A DNA stretch of 64,000 nt from Apus apus (Eukaryota; Chordata; Aves; Apodiformes; Apodidae), in assembly GCF_020740795.1 (NCBI RefSeq), contig NC_067286.1, forward strand, positions 19,100,350 to 19,164,349, written 5' to 3'. A program made the translations under genes and the position numbers. The notes below the pieces were generated by a model. That model was not told the DNA's origin. It saw nothing but the letters and a program-made list of their open reading frames with translations, and ran no database searches. This document shows positions 32,936 to 45,159 of the stretch, one piece after another (the stretch's first letter is position 1; each line of letters opens with the position of its first letter).

Positions 32936-34720
32936 GTTCAGCTTGAACTGCAACAAACAGTATTTCCAAGGAAGAAAAAGGTAGTGTCATTGCTTTGTTT
33001 CTCTCTCAGATTAGCAAGATGTGAAACCTCCATTTTCCACAGTCCTGTGTTCTGCAGCTAGGGTGGCAGCATGTACTTCTGCAAATTCCAAAACAAATGA
33101 CGCACACTCACTGGCACTGGTCTGGCCATTGATAATTCTCAATTAGGTATTCAGCTCCAACTCTGCACACTGAGTTCAGCAGCTTAAAACACTATTGCCA
33201 CCCTTGCTGCACAGTTTGCTCTCAGAGTACGTGTGACATGGAGTGACAGAAGCAGGACAACAGCACAGAATTTTCAGAGCCTGAGGGAATGATTTGCTAA
33301 AGCATACAATGTTGGCCTAGTGCTGCTACCATGGAGGTCAGGGACAAATCTGCCATTGGTTTATACAGCAGCTGGTACTGTTGAAAAATGCCACCCTTGA
33401 GCTCTGTGAACTTGGGCTGCTTTCTCTAACAGAATTCCCCCACAGTAGAAAATTTATTTCATCCATAGCGCTGTGGAACGGCCAGGCAGTAGAGAAAAGC
33501 TATTGAGAGAAATATCCTTTTTTCCCTAATAGCACTTTGAGATCTGCCCTTTAACCTGACTCCTCCACAAAGGGACAAGATCACAACCCTTTAAATAGAA
33601 ATTTTTTATCTACGGAGATTTTGATTTAAGTAGAAGTCAAAGAGCCCAATAGCTGAGGCCCATTTAAGGCCTCATCCAAAAATCCAGTTAAACTGAAGCT
33701 GTTGCTTTTTGCAACAGCTTATCTTGTTTTGTAGTTTTCTTCATGTTTAAATGGGTGCCCAGACTCAAGCAAAAAGTGATGAAATAAAAATTGTGGGAGA
33801 TCTGCTATGCACAAATATCACATTTTAAACACTGCTGTTGTGCTCTCATATACAGTCATATCCAGGCAGGATTTCCTTGCCTAGAGATGTCTTCTGAACC
33901 GAAAGGCCTGGAGATGACAAGCTCCAAAAGAGCATTGCCCCTTGGATAGTGCCAGCCAACAGGTCTATGGTGAGATGGCAAAACAGATTCCTCTGAAGTA
34001 ATACATGCCATTATCTCAGAGCCTATTCCACAGCCGAAGTGGACATGGCATTTATATTGAAGTTCAAGTCACCCTTGTTCCAGCTGACGTGTAATTCTGA
34101 GGCCCTTTAGGGATTCTTCAACTGTGGAGGTCCAGAGTCTAAGGTCAGGCACTCATAAACAGGCATTTACTCATGCTTAGCTGACTCTGATGTTGCACTT
34201 TGAATGGACACATCAACAATATGAGTTAAACAGTCTCATCCACTTCTGCTAACCCCCTCCCTTTTTTATACCATTTGTCAATGCAAACTGGAAGCAGAGA
34301 TTACAACTTAGACCTGCTAGAGTGAACTTTGGCTGTAGTATGAGCTGTTCACCCTGACTATTGCGTAGTATCATCCACCAGGCTCCAAAATCAAGATGAG
34401 CTACATGGTCTGATGGGCTAACAGCAGAGCAACCCCAGAGGAGTAAACTTTCACTCTCCAACTACTGCCTTGTGAATTGCAATACTGTTAGTTGTAATAC
34501 AGTCTTCTACTTCAAGGACACACGCGGCTTTATAACTAAAACCCCACTTCACTTGTGCAGAAAAGGAGACTTAAGCATGGGCCTAGATACTGTTAAACTT
34601 GAGTATTTGGGGCTACTTGTAACACAAGCTGTTTGCAAACACTTGATTATGCCTGCTTGTACTAACTTAAAAGAAGGTACACACTTAAAATTTACCCCCT
34701 TTCAGGCTCTGTCTCTAGCA
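32936..34720. other. Intergenic, no gene seen
   Basis: No recognisable coding or mobile sequence; only short random frames. Confidence 0.45.
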
Positions 34721-34724
34721 AAGT

Positions 34725-34935
34725 AGTCTCCTAGGACCACTGCTACCGCTGACACCTTGCACTGTTCTTAATCTGTCCTTCAGAATTCTGCCCAATGCTC
34801 CCTGGAAAATTTCCCAGAGTGGTTTAGCTGACAGTAACATTAAAAATCACAGCATGTGTCTGTTTACTTCTTTGTAACAAACAAATATAGCACAGAGCAG
34901 AGATGTAATTGTCACAGCTATGCACTTAAAAGGCT
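34725..34935 (+). repeat. Diverged direct repeat, copy A
   Basis: It shares a recognisable but diverged pattern with 35190-35405. Common blocks include CTTGCACTGT / CTTACACTGT, a CAGAATT / GAGAATTATGC region, AATTTCCCAGAGTGGTT / ATTTTCCTGGAGTGGTT and an AGCAYATG-type segment. The order is conserved over about 200 bp. The family is unknown. Confidence 0.6.
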
Positions 34936-35189
34936 GCTTTTGTCTTAGGGTATGTCTTTACCATCTCCAACCAAGCAGCTGTGATCCCACTTCAGTGAAA
35001 ATAGTTTATTCCCCTACCAGCTGTATAACTTAAAAGTCTTTGCTGCAAAATCCACTATTGAAGTCTTGCACTTATTTTAAGGGTCACCCACACACAAAAC
35101 CTCTTAAATATTTCTGCTGGCATACCAAGATAAAGAGTAGCACTATTTTTAATGCCAGTCACTGCTATGACAGCCTCCCTGCTACATTA

Positions 35190-35405
35190 GTTTTCCAAGA
35201 CTGATGTTGTACAGATACCTTACACTGTCCTCCTTGTCTTGTCCTTGAGAATTATGCACATTATCCCTCAGAAATTTTCCTGGAGTGGTTCATCTTAAAG
35301 CAGCACTAAGAATAATAGCACATGTGAGTAGATGGTTTTGTATCAGATGTACTGAGATACAATGCATCACAGGCTTAATTATCACAAAGTTAGCACTGTG
35401 ACATC
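35190..35405 (+). repeat. Diverged direct repeat, copy B
   Basis: Partner of the repeat at 34725-34935, same orientation, about 465 bp apart. It is followed by an A-rich tract (35419-35467). The pair could be an old segmental duplication or the ends of an old element; I cannot assign a family. Confidence 0.6.
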
Positions 35406-35418
35406 CCCTCTTGACTAT

Positions 35419-35467
35419 TAAAAAAAAAAAAAAAGAAAAAAAAGAAAAGAAGGAATAAAAAAAAAAA
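35419..35467 (+). repeat. A-rich low-complexity tract
   Basis: Nearly pure A with scattered G and T, just downstream of repeat copy B. Confidence 0.85.
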
Positions 35468-35989
35468 GTAAATAAAGAAGTAATCAGCAAGAAACCACAA
35501 ACCTTTCCTTCAGTGGTAACCAGGCTACCATTTTTTGGAACTTTTCCTGATGTAACAAAGGACACGATGAAGGACTTTGGCAGCAGTGGATTTGAACTTC
35601 ACAACCCCTAATGTTCCTCTGGTTTTCTATGCATGTGTCACTGGAAATATAATTGACAGCTCAGGAAACAATCAACCTCCAAATAGATATATCTAAGCAG
35701 CAGCAAGCCTCTGAAAGTTACTATTTCTAGAATAATGAATGTTCTGTTTTGCCTGATCACCGTCACCATGGTGACTGTAAGAGCTGCTGCTGAGCCATCG
35801 CTCTACACTTATATCAGACATGAACAGGACACAACACTGGGAAGGTAATGACTTGACTTCAGGGACCTGTGATGGAGGTGTGAGTTGTGGGGCGAGTGTT
35901 GGAAGCAGCCATGGGTGCACTGCGTTGGAAAAGGCAGATTTAAATGGGAAGAGATGCAAGCACCTTCAGTGAATACCAGCCTCAAAGGG

Positions 35990-38341
35990 ATAGCACAAAC
36001 AAAGGTACTGCAGTGTTATGAGAGGAGTCAGAAGGTGAAAAAAGAGGAGTTGAAGATGAGCATGAAGTAAGAATGATACACTATGACACAGTGGCTATCA
36101 CAGAAATGTGGTGGGATGCATCACACGACTGGAGTGTCACAATCGATGGCTACAAGCTCTTCAAGAGGAATAGAAAGGGAAGGAGAGGCAGTGGAGTGGT
36201 CCTGTATGTTAGAGAATGCTATGAGAGCTTGGAAATCAAGTATAGTCATGACAAGTATGAGAGTCCAGGAAGGCTGGACATACTTCAGGAAAGAAGTTTT
36301 AAAGGCACAAGAGCAGGCTGTCCCCCTGTGCTGAAAAACCAGTAAGTGGGGTAGGAGACCAGCCTGGCTAAATAGGGACCTTTGGCTGGACCTTAGGAAC
36401 AAAAAGAGAGTCTATGACCTTTGGAAGAGGTGACAGGTCACTCATGAAGTCTATAAAGATGAAGTGAACCTATGCAGGGTGAAAATTAGGAGAGCCAAAG
36501 CACAGCTAGAGCTCAAACTAGCTACAGCTGTTAGGGATAACAAAAAATGTTTCTATAAGTTAGTTAACAACAGAAGGAGGATTAGAGAAAATCTCCATCC
36601 TTTATTGGATGCAGAGGGAATCTTAGTAACAAAGGATGAGGAAAAGGCTGAGGTGCTCAATAGTTACTTTGCCTCAATCTTTAGCAGTGGAACTAGCTGC
36701 TCCATGGATATAGAGCCACATAAGCTAGGAGACAGGGAGGGAATGCAGAATGAGGTCATCACAATTAAATAAGAAGTGTTCAGAGACCTACTACACCACT
36801 TATATGCGCACCAGTCTATGGGACTGGATGGGTTACATCCAAGGGTGCTGAAAGAGTTGGCAGATGTGATTGCCAGGCCACTTTCCATTATTTACCTGAA
36901 GTCCTGGCTAACTGGGGAGGTCCCAAAGGATTGGAGGGTAGCAAATGTAACACCCATCTGTAAGAAAGGCAGAAAGGAGGCTCCGGGAAATTATAGACCT
37001 GTCAGTCTGACCTCAGTACTAGGGAAGGTCATGGAGCAGATCATCTTGAGTGTTATTAAAAGCCACATAGATGACAATCAGGGGATCAGGAGCAGTCAGC
37101 ATGGGTTTATGAAAGGCAGGTCCTACCTGACGAACCTGGTCTCCATCTATGACCTGATGACTTGACTATTGGACGAGGGAAAGGCTGTGGATATGGCCTA
37201 CCTGGACCTCCAAAAAGCATTTGACACTGTTCCCCATAGAACTCTCAATAAAAAAACAACTGGCTGCTCATGGCCTGGATGAGCATACAATCTGTTGGAT
37301 CAAGCACTGGCTGGACAGTTGGGCTCAAAGAGTGGTGGTCAATGGAGTCAAGTCCAGCTGGCAACTGGTCACAAGTGGTGTTCCTCAGGGCTCAGTGTTA
37401 GGACCGTTTCTGTTTAACATCTTTATTGATGATCTTGATAAAGACGTAGAGTGTATTATTGGTAAGTTCGCTGATGACACCAAGTTAGACAGGAGTTTTG
37501 ATCTGCATGAGGATATGGAGGCTCTACAGAGAGACTTGGATAGATAGGATAGTTGGGATAATCTTAATGGTATGGGCTTCAACAAGGCCAAGTGCTGAGT
37601 CCTGCACTTGGGCCACAACAACCCCATGCAATGCTACAGGCCTGGGGATGTGTGGCTGGAGAGCTGTCTGGCAGAAAAGGACCTGGGGGTTCTAATTGAC
37701 AAGCAGCTGAATATGAGCCAGCAGTGGCCAAAAAAGCCAATGCCATCCTGGCTTGTATTAGAAATAGTGTGACCAGCAGAAGTAGAGAGGTGATTGTCCC
37801 CCTGTCCTCAGCACTGGTGAGGCCACACCTGGAGTATTGTGTCCAGTTTTGGACAAGAGAGATGTCGAGGTGCTGGGGTGAGTACAGAGGAGGGCAATGA
37901 AGCTGGTGAAGGGCTTACAGAAAAAAATCTTATAAAGAATGCTTGAAGGAGCTAGGAATGTTTATTTTGAGAAAGAGGAGGCTGAGGGGAGACCTAATCA
38001 GTCTCTACAACTACCTGAAAGGACACTAGAGAGGTTGGTGCTGGTCTCTTCTCACAGGTAATTAGCAACAGAACAAGAGGGAATGGCTTCAAGCTGCAAC
38101 AGGGTAGGTTTAGACTGCACATTAGGAAATTTTTTTTCACAGAAAGAGAGGTTAGACACTGGAATAGGCTGCCCAGGGAGGTGGTTGAGTCACCATCCCT
38201 GGATGAGTTTAAGGGTCATTTGGATGTGGTGTCGGTGGATATGGTTTAGTGGAGAACTTTGTAGAGTAGGGATGATGGTTGGACTCGGTGATCCCAAGGG
38301 TCTTTTCCAACCTGAATGGTGCTATGATTCTGTGATTCTAA
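35990..38341 (+). mobile_element. Longest plus-strand CR1 LINE: endonuclease remnant, RT and 3' tail
   Basis: Plus-oriented CR1 of about 2.35 kb. At 36073-36250 it encodes an endonuclease remnant (DTVAITEMWWD, GRRGSGVVLYVRE). An internal deletion then joins it to the linker, and the reverse transcriptase runs from about 36780 ([56 protein letters not shown]), with FADD at 37467-37478. Stops near 36770 and 37165 and frameshifts near 37240 and 37550 break it. It ends with ATGATTCTGTGATTCTAA at 38341, a typical CR1 3' end. Confidence 0.94.
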
Positions 38342-41300
38342 GGCATCACAGCAACACAGTAAATGCAGTTTAGCTGGAGCTAGAACAAGTTGATTCATTC
38401 CTCTCTACATCATTTTTTGTGGAGTACTTTCTCTCCTGGGGAAAACTTGCCAAAAAAAAACCCCAAAAAACATCACTACCCAAACCAGTTCTTCAAGCCA
38501 AAAATGCACCCACAGAGTTCACATGCAGACAGTCACTGTTCTTGCAGGTTCAAGCTGGAGAGGGCAAGGTGCAAGACCCCCATACTGCTCTTCCAGTGTG
38601 TGGCTCTGTCCTGGCTAGGGGTGGTCAAGCAAGCTGTAAGCTTCAGACTCCAGTGCAGAGCTAAGCACTGCACCAGCCTATGCAGGCAACAGCAACACTG
38701 TCTTAAGCCTGCTATGGTACAGCTGCCAAGCACCATCCAGACCATCCTCCACTCTCAAGCCAGAGGAGTTGCGTGGTGGTGCAATAGGCTGAGATACAAG
38801 AAACAGTGCTTGCAAGCACTTTTCAGAGCGAATGCTGGAGTGAAAATGCCTCTTTTCTGGGAATTAGACAGAGATCACCAGTTCCAGTCTGAGCATTGGT
38901 AAGGGCTGACATTTTTAGCCATAGAAATAAATTTCAAAGTCTGTGAGTGAGAAGAAGGTAATCTTGAAACATACTCTTGTGGTGAGAAATATTCATCACC
39001 TACCTACCCTTTACTCCTTTAAGATTTTGAAGTCTAGTTAAAATCTTTGCAAATAAGATAGCTCAGAAGATCTTACAATAAGATTAGAAACAGCTGGTGA
39101 AAAATAGCATGTTACAGCAGCCAGTAAGATATGAAGCACCCTTGGAGAGGTGAAAGGCTCTGTTGAGTCTAACAGCTCATGAGCATGTACCATGTTGGCT
39201 TATACTGGTGTATGACTAATGCCCCTTTAACCTCTTCCTTCTAAATCCTTGCCCAGCTGATGATCTCTGCTGTACAAAAGTTATTAGTTAAATACACACT
39301 ATTAAAAATGAGAGAAGATTTATTTCCATTTTACAGAGGGAAAAGTGGGGACAGGTTTGCCCGTACACAGAAAGCAGTGGCAGGGCCACGACATAACTTT
39401 CCAAATCCCTAGAGTTTGACCAGATTAATCTACCCTGTTTAGTTCCATGTGCTATGCCAGTTTTGTGGAAGCTTACATTCTGGTGATGCTTGATTCTTAA
39501 TAGTCTATGACAGCCATCATATGATACTCTGTTACTCACTCGATCAGCAAAGGTTACAAGACATATAGGCATTACTCTTGGCTTTACAGCTGCTTTCCAG
39601 AGCCAAGGTTCCCCCTTCTTACACTGTTTTGTAGTCAAGTGCAGTTGTACTCATGCTTGCCAAGCACTGGGAAGCTGTACTGTAACAGTAAGGCCCTATA
39701 AGAGACACACCTTTTTTTTTGTTTACAGGTACCAACAAGAGAACCATAATGGATTTGCGAAGTCTAATTAGCTGAAATTGATTATTATTGACTGCAACTG
39801 CAGCTACTTGACAACAAGTCACACTTTTACAGATATTCTAGGCTTGTTTTGGGGCAGGGACAGAGAGGGGAAGAAGAGGAAAGAGTTTTTCCAAGAGATA
39901 AAAAAAATGGAAGAAATTTACTGCTGCCCTACGTCTTCTACAAGCTAAAAGAGGAAAGAAGTCTTCTAATGAGCTTACTGTTCTAAGCATGGAAGTTATG
40001 GCTACCTAATTCAAAACTCATAATACATACATAAAAATCTGAATAACTACAAAAAGTCCTTGTCCAGTTGAGCTTAAGCTTTACTAGACTAGGTAGAATC
40101 ATCCCTGTTTTACAGACAGAACAAAGGTCAGGATCCAGACTTGAAATGCTTTGGTGATATGCATGCCAAGTTTAGTAATTCAAGTGTGAAGAACACACAG
40201 TAAAAGTAATAAATATAAGGTGGATACCTTCAAGACTATAAAAAATAATATCCCTTGTAGCCTTCCCTGACAAATGCAACCAAGTGGACCAACTCCCAGG
40301 CACTCAAACAAGCTGCTCCTTTCCCCTGGAGACTGCCATCTCTGTTGCTGGGACTGTAGCATGGGATGGTAGCCAGTGCCTTGGATTACACCATGCACAG
40401 CCCTGTGCTTTGTCTTTGATCCACTGCTACCAGATATCATGTATGCAAACTGAGTGGCTGAGGTGGGGGTGAGGGTTCACTTCTGCCTATCTTGGCCTGT
40501 TACTTCTGGCAGAGGCATATCTCTCAGTAAGTGCTGGAAAAACTCAGCTCTTAGGGCCCTTACCCCACTGATATCTAGGACAATTTCTTCACTGATCAAA
40601 AGCAGCTACATATGCTTTAGATTTGGCAGAGCTTCCTGTCACATCACCTTCATTTCTATGAGTCAACTTGACTTTCTGGAGCACCCAACCTAAGTCAGAT
40701 TTTCATAGCAAATTGGCATTTGGGTATTGTTCTGCTGTCTTTTTCTACAGAAGTAGAATTTGGATTCTAGGGCACAGTCCGAGACACAGACAGCTTTTAA
40801 TAGCCAAATGAGATTTCCTGCACCACTGTCATCCTACTGGACTAGTCAGTCAGTGTCAGGGAATGTTTAAACCTACACTGAAGGTGACACATCAGTCTTT
40901 TCCCTACACTTAAAGTAGTGTTTAGAAGTGTTATTTCAGAGTTTGTCACGTCTCTGCTATGTTCCCCTAAAGGAAGCCATTTCATGTTTCTGTGCCCCAT
41001 TGCCTCAATTTCTTTGCCACTGTAACTCTGATCTCCATAAATCACTGTGATACATGGCAGATTGTTGCTGCATTGTTCTCAGTAATTCTTGATCCAAAAA
41101 AGGCAAGAGTACTGAGATTTAACCCCATGGTTTCTGTAAGAGCAGCAAGCCAAGGCTGCAGAGCAATGAAAAAGGGAGACATAGGCTGGATAGAAGGAAG
41201 GCCAGGTACTACTTGGCTACATTTTTCTCTATTTATATTCCTCTGTAGTTTTCATTAAGACTTCATAGAAATTGATCTACTAGGTCAGTTAAGGTAATAA

Positions 41301-43866
41301 ATACCTTGCAGTGTGGGGGAGAACAGCAAGTAAACCATACATAAGAGTTCAGCATTTCAGAAAGAGATGTTGACTACATGGCCAGGATCTTCCTACTGCT
41401 GGTAGCACATAGCATAGAGGTGCAAACCCTGAGGAAATACTGATTTAAAAGTACTGCATAGCAACAGAATAAGCAGCAGCTAACTGGTTCGCACTTGATT
41501 TTTGGAGGTGTAAGACCAGCCAACAGCCCCTCACACCCAAAAATGCTTACAGCATTCCTGAAACAAGTGTTAATGCTGGATCTTGACAGGGAGAGGATTC
41601 CTATAGACTCAGCCGAAAAGAGAAGGATGTTACACTTCTTGCCTCTTTCCACTCTTTTTGCCAGTAGTCCCATTCTTCCTGTACTTGTACTTCCCTTTGT
41701 TTGAGGACCTTTCACACAGTGGCATGCAAGTACCAGCAGGATGCCAGGTGCAACAGCACACAGAGCCTGCCTGCCCTTGGCAGGAGTTATTCTGACTAAT
41801 GGAAACAGTAGAAACTAATGAGACAGGCATGGATAAGGCTGGAAAGTGCTGAAGGGGGAACCTCCTCCTGGTGGGTTGCCAAAGGATTAAAAACAAGCAA
41901 GAGCACAGTTGCATTCAGCATCAAGTTACTCCCGGATTTGCCTTGTGAGCATTGCGCTGTAATTTTTATCATTCCCTCCCTCCAGATCACTGCTGGTTAA
42001 TTGTTTTCTTCCTCTAGATACCATTCAGATGCACTCTTGGGATGTCATACAGTAAAAAGCAGTAAATGGCCAAACAGCTTGTAGCTAATGCATACTGGTT
42101 TCTAAAAGGGGGCGGGGCTGCAGGGCTGAAAAATCCCTCTCTTGGAACGGGAGTGCCACCTTGTGCTGGGAACGGTAAACAGTCAATGGATAAAAACCCA
42201 TCTGTCCAGAAAAGCAAAAGAGAGGTGAGGGACAGAAAGCCATCTTTGGAGGAAAGCTGCCTTAAGGCATTTTGACTTTCAGATATCTTTCCTGCTTATA
42301 CCAACCAACATCACTCTCATTATCCTGCTGTAGGGTAAGATTACGCTTTTTGAAAGGATCACTGGGCTACAGCGAGCAGCTCTTCGCAGATAGGCTCTTA
42401 GCCCACAAAGTCAGACCTCAGATGTAACCATGCACGAACAGCTACAGCTGACAGATGGCAGCTATGTCCTCAGCATGAACAAGTCGAGGGAGGAACAAGG
42501 TGTCATCTTAGACAGTAACTAGATGAGTGTTACTGACATCTTGCAACAGATAAGCCTGAAAGTAATACAGGTGTGGAACGTGCAACAAGCATCTTACAGA
42601 ACAATTTCCAAATGCAAAATACTGTTATTCTATCAACACAAATTTCAGAGTGCTAAAGGCTGAGAGACCAACACCAGAGTTGAAGTTTGTCTTCCTCTTC
42701 TTGCCTTCTTTGGCATTTGCAGCACACAAGCTCTGAAGTAACGGGACAGATGAGCATCATTAACCATGGCACCCAGTTCAGCAACTAAGGTGGCAAAGAG
42801 GTACCAGTGTTGGTTCCCAGCATCAGGACCACTGTTGGCTGCTTCAGTGCTGCCAGTACAACCTCACCAAAGAGATGAGACTGCACTACAGCTGCTCAAG
42901 GGTGAAGGTCTCCATTTGACGGAGGCAGTGCTCCTTAAGGTGATGCTTAGCAACAATCATCCACATTAGCATGAGAACAAACAGCACCTACTGGGAGCAC
43001 TGTTCCGGATTCTTGCTGACTGCTAGCTCTGCAGTCCTAGACACAAACTGTTAGGTGTTTTTTTCCAGACTCCAGACACACCTTTCCTCCCTCTGTAGAT
43101 GCATCACTTCTAGGGAAGCAGCAGGATCTTTCATGCAGGTCAGCTACATGGGCTGGAAGTGTGATATTGGAAAAGCCCTTAAAGAAAAGAGATGAAGGTG
43201 GACTAAAATGTTAAATTCCCAGTTGGAAACAGTAAGCAGGGAGCAGGAGGACTGTGTGACCCAAATTTTCCCTGTGAAGTATACCATTTAATTGGATGCT
43301 TGATGCCACTGACGTGGTATCCACATAATCTGCCTGATAGAGCTGTGAGAAGGGATATGTACATGTGAACTAATTACACTGTCCATAATACTAGATTACA
43401 ACACTTCTACTGACAGCATAATTACTGCCTAACCTAACAGAGAAGCACTATACACAAGCATGAGACAGTGATCATCCGTATTTTACTTGTGTCTTCTCAC
43501 TAGCCAACAGCAATCGCTTTTCCTTCCTTCCTTCCTACCACTCATATCTCTTGGGGTTTCCCTCTCTTTAACCCACTGAAAGTCCTGTACATCTTACCTA
43601 TCCTGACACACCCTGTATAAGCAGAGCTGTACTGACTCAGAAGTACATCCATCCCAGCATGCAATATCTGACCTCTAATGTAAGATTTACACATAGGCAA
43701 AAGGTTCACATACATTTTAAGAGTAATAATGCCATTATTTCCCCACAACTGACTGAAGCTCAATGGTGTAAACTCACTACCTGCTAAGTGACTACACTTA
43801 AAACACCATCAGTGTTTCATAGGAATAATTAAAACTTTAGGATTTGTGTATTACAAACCCAGGATA
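38342..43866. other. Intergenic, no gene seen
   Basis: About 5.5 kb of unique-looking sequence. Short simple repeats include poly-A near 38452-38470 and a CCTT run near 43521-43535. The longest frame (38390-38902) has no recognisable domain or splice context. Confidence 0.45.
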
Positions 43867-45110
43867 TATTAATGTTTTGTGTACTTTGCTGAATACCTTC
43901 TTTGCTTCAGTCTTTACTAAGACCAGTCCTCATAAGCTTCAGACCCTGGATACAGGAGAGGAAGCCTGTAGGAGGGAAGACTCTCCACTAGTCAATGAAC
44001 AGTGGGTCAGAGATCAGTTATGTAAATTGAATGTGCACAAGTCCATGGGCCCTGATGAGATGCACCCAAGAGTGTTGAGAGAGCTGGCTGATGTTATTGC
44101 CCTACCACTCTCTGTCATTTTCAAAAGCTCATGGCAGACAGGAGAGTTGCCTGAGGACTGGAGGAAAGCCAATGTCGCTCCAGTCTTCAAAAAGGGCAAG
44201 AAGGAAGATTCAGAAAATTACAGACCAGTCGGCCTCACCTCCATTCCTGGAAAAAGGATGGAGTGGCTAATTTTGGAGGTCATCTCGAAGCACATGGAAG
44301 AGAAGAAGGCTATCAGGAGTAGTCAGCATGGATTTAGCAAGGGGAAATCACGCTTGACTAATCTGATAGACTTCTATGATGTTGTGACTAAATTGATAGA
44401 TGCAGGGAGACCAGTGGATGTAGTCTACCTTGACCTTAGCAAGGCTTTTGACAAAGTCTCTCATAGCATCCTTGTGAGCAAGCTCAAGATATGTGGGATA
44501 AAAGAATGGACAGTGAGATGGAGGTAAGAACTGGCTACACAGTAAGTCCAAAGAGTGGTGATCAGTAGTGCAGAGCCCAGCTGGACACCTGTAACTAGTG
44601 GAGTGCCTCAGGGATCAGTGCTGGATCCAGTCCTGTTCAATGTCTTTATCAATGACCTTGATGACGGGACAGAGTGTCTTTGCAGCAAGTTTGCTGATGA
44701 CACAAATCTGGGGGGATTTCCTGATTCACCTGAAGGCTGTGCAGCCATTCAGCAAGATTTGGACAGGCTGGAGAGCTGGGCAAAGAGGAACCTAATGAGA
44801 TTCAACAAGAGCGAGTGCAGAGTCCTGCACCTGGGAAGGAACAACAAAATGCACCAGCACAGGACCTTGGTAGACAACAAGTTATCCATGGGACAGCAAT
44901 GTGCCCTTGTAGCAAGAAGGCCAATGGTATCTTGGGGTGCATTAAGAGGAGTGTGTCCAGCAGATTGAGGGAGATTCTCCTCCTCCTCTACTCAGCCCTG
45001 GTGAGACCTCACCTGGAGTATTGTGTCCAGTTCTGGGCTCCCCAGTTCAACAGGGACAGGGATCTACTTGAGAGAGTCCAACGGAGGGCTAGAAGGATGT
45101 CATTCTCTGT
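43867..45110 (+). mobile_element. CR1 LINE fragment (RT), plus strand
   Basis: A 5'-truncated and 3'-truncated CR1. A 227-codon open segment (43844-44527) encodes linker and reverse transcriptase (MGPDEMHPRVLRELADVIAL, SSQHGFSKGKSRLTNLIDFY, VVYLDLSKAFDKVSH). After a frameshift it continues with [20 protein letters not shown] and FADD at 44690-44701, then the thumb region ([20 protein letters not shown]) to about 45100. The normal CR1 3' end is missing, and an opposite-strand CR1 begins shortly afterwards. Confidence 0.92.
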
Positions 45111-45159
45111 CTTAGATCTACCAGTTTGCAATAAATTCTGTTGTAAAATCATAGATTTA

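Noticed and set aside
38390..38902. 170-codon plus-strand open frame just after the CR1
   Set aside because: No recognisable homology; it begins in an A-rich tract adjoining the CR1 end. Probably random.
43844..44527. 227-codon frame as a host gene
   Set aside because: It is CR1 linker and reverse transcriptase, broken downstream.
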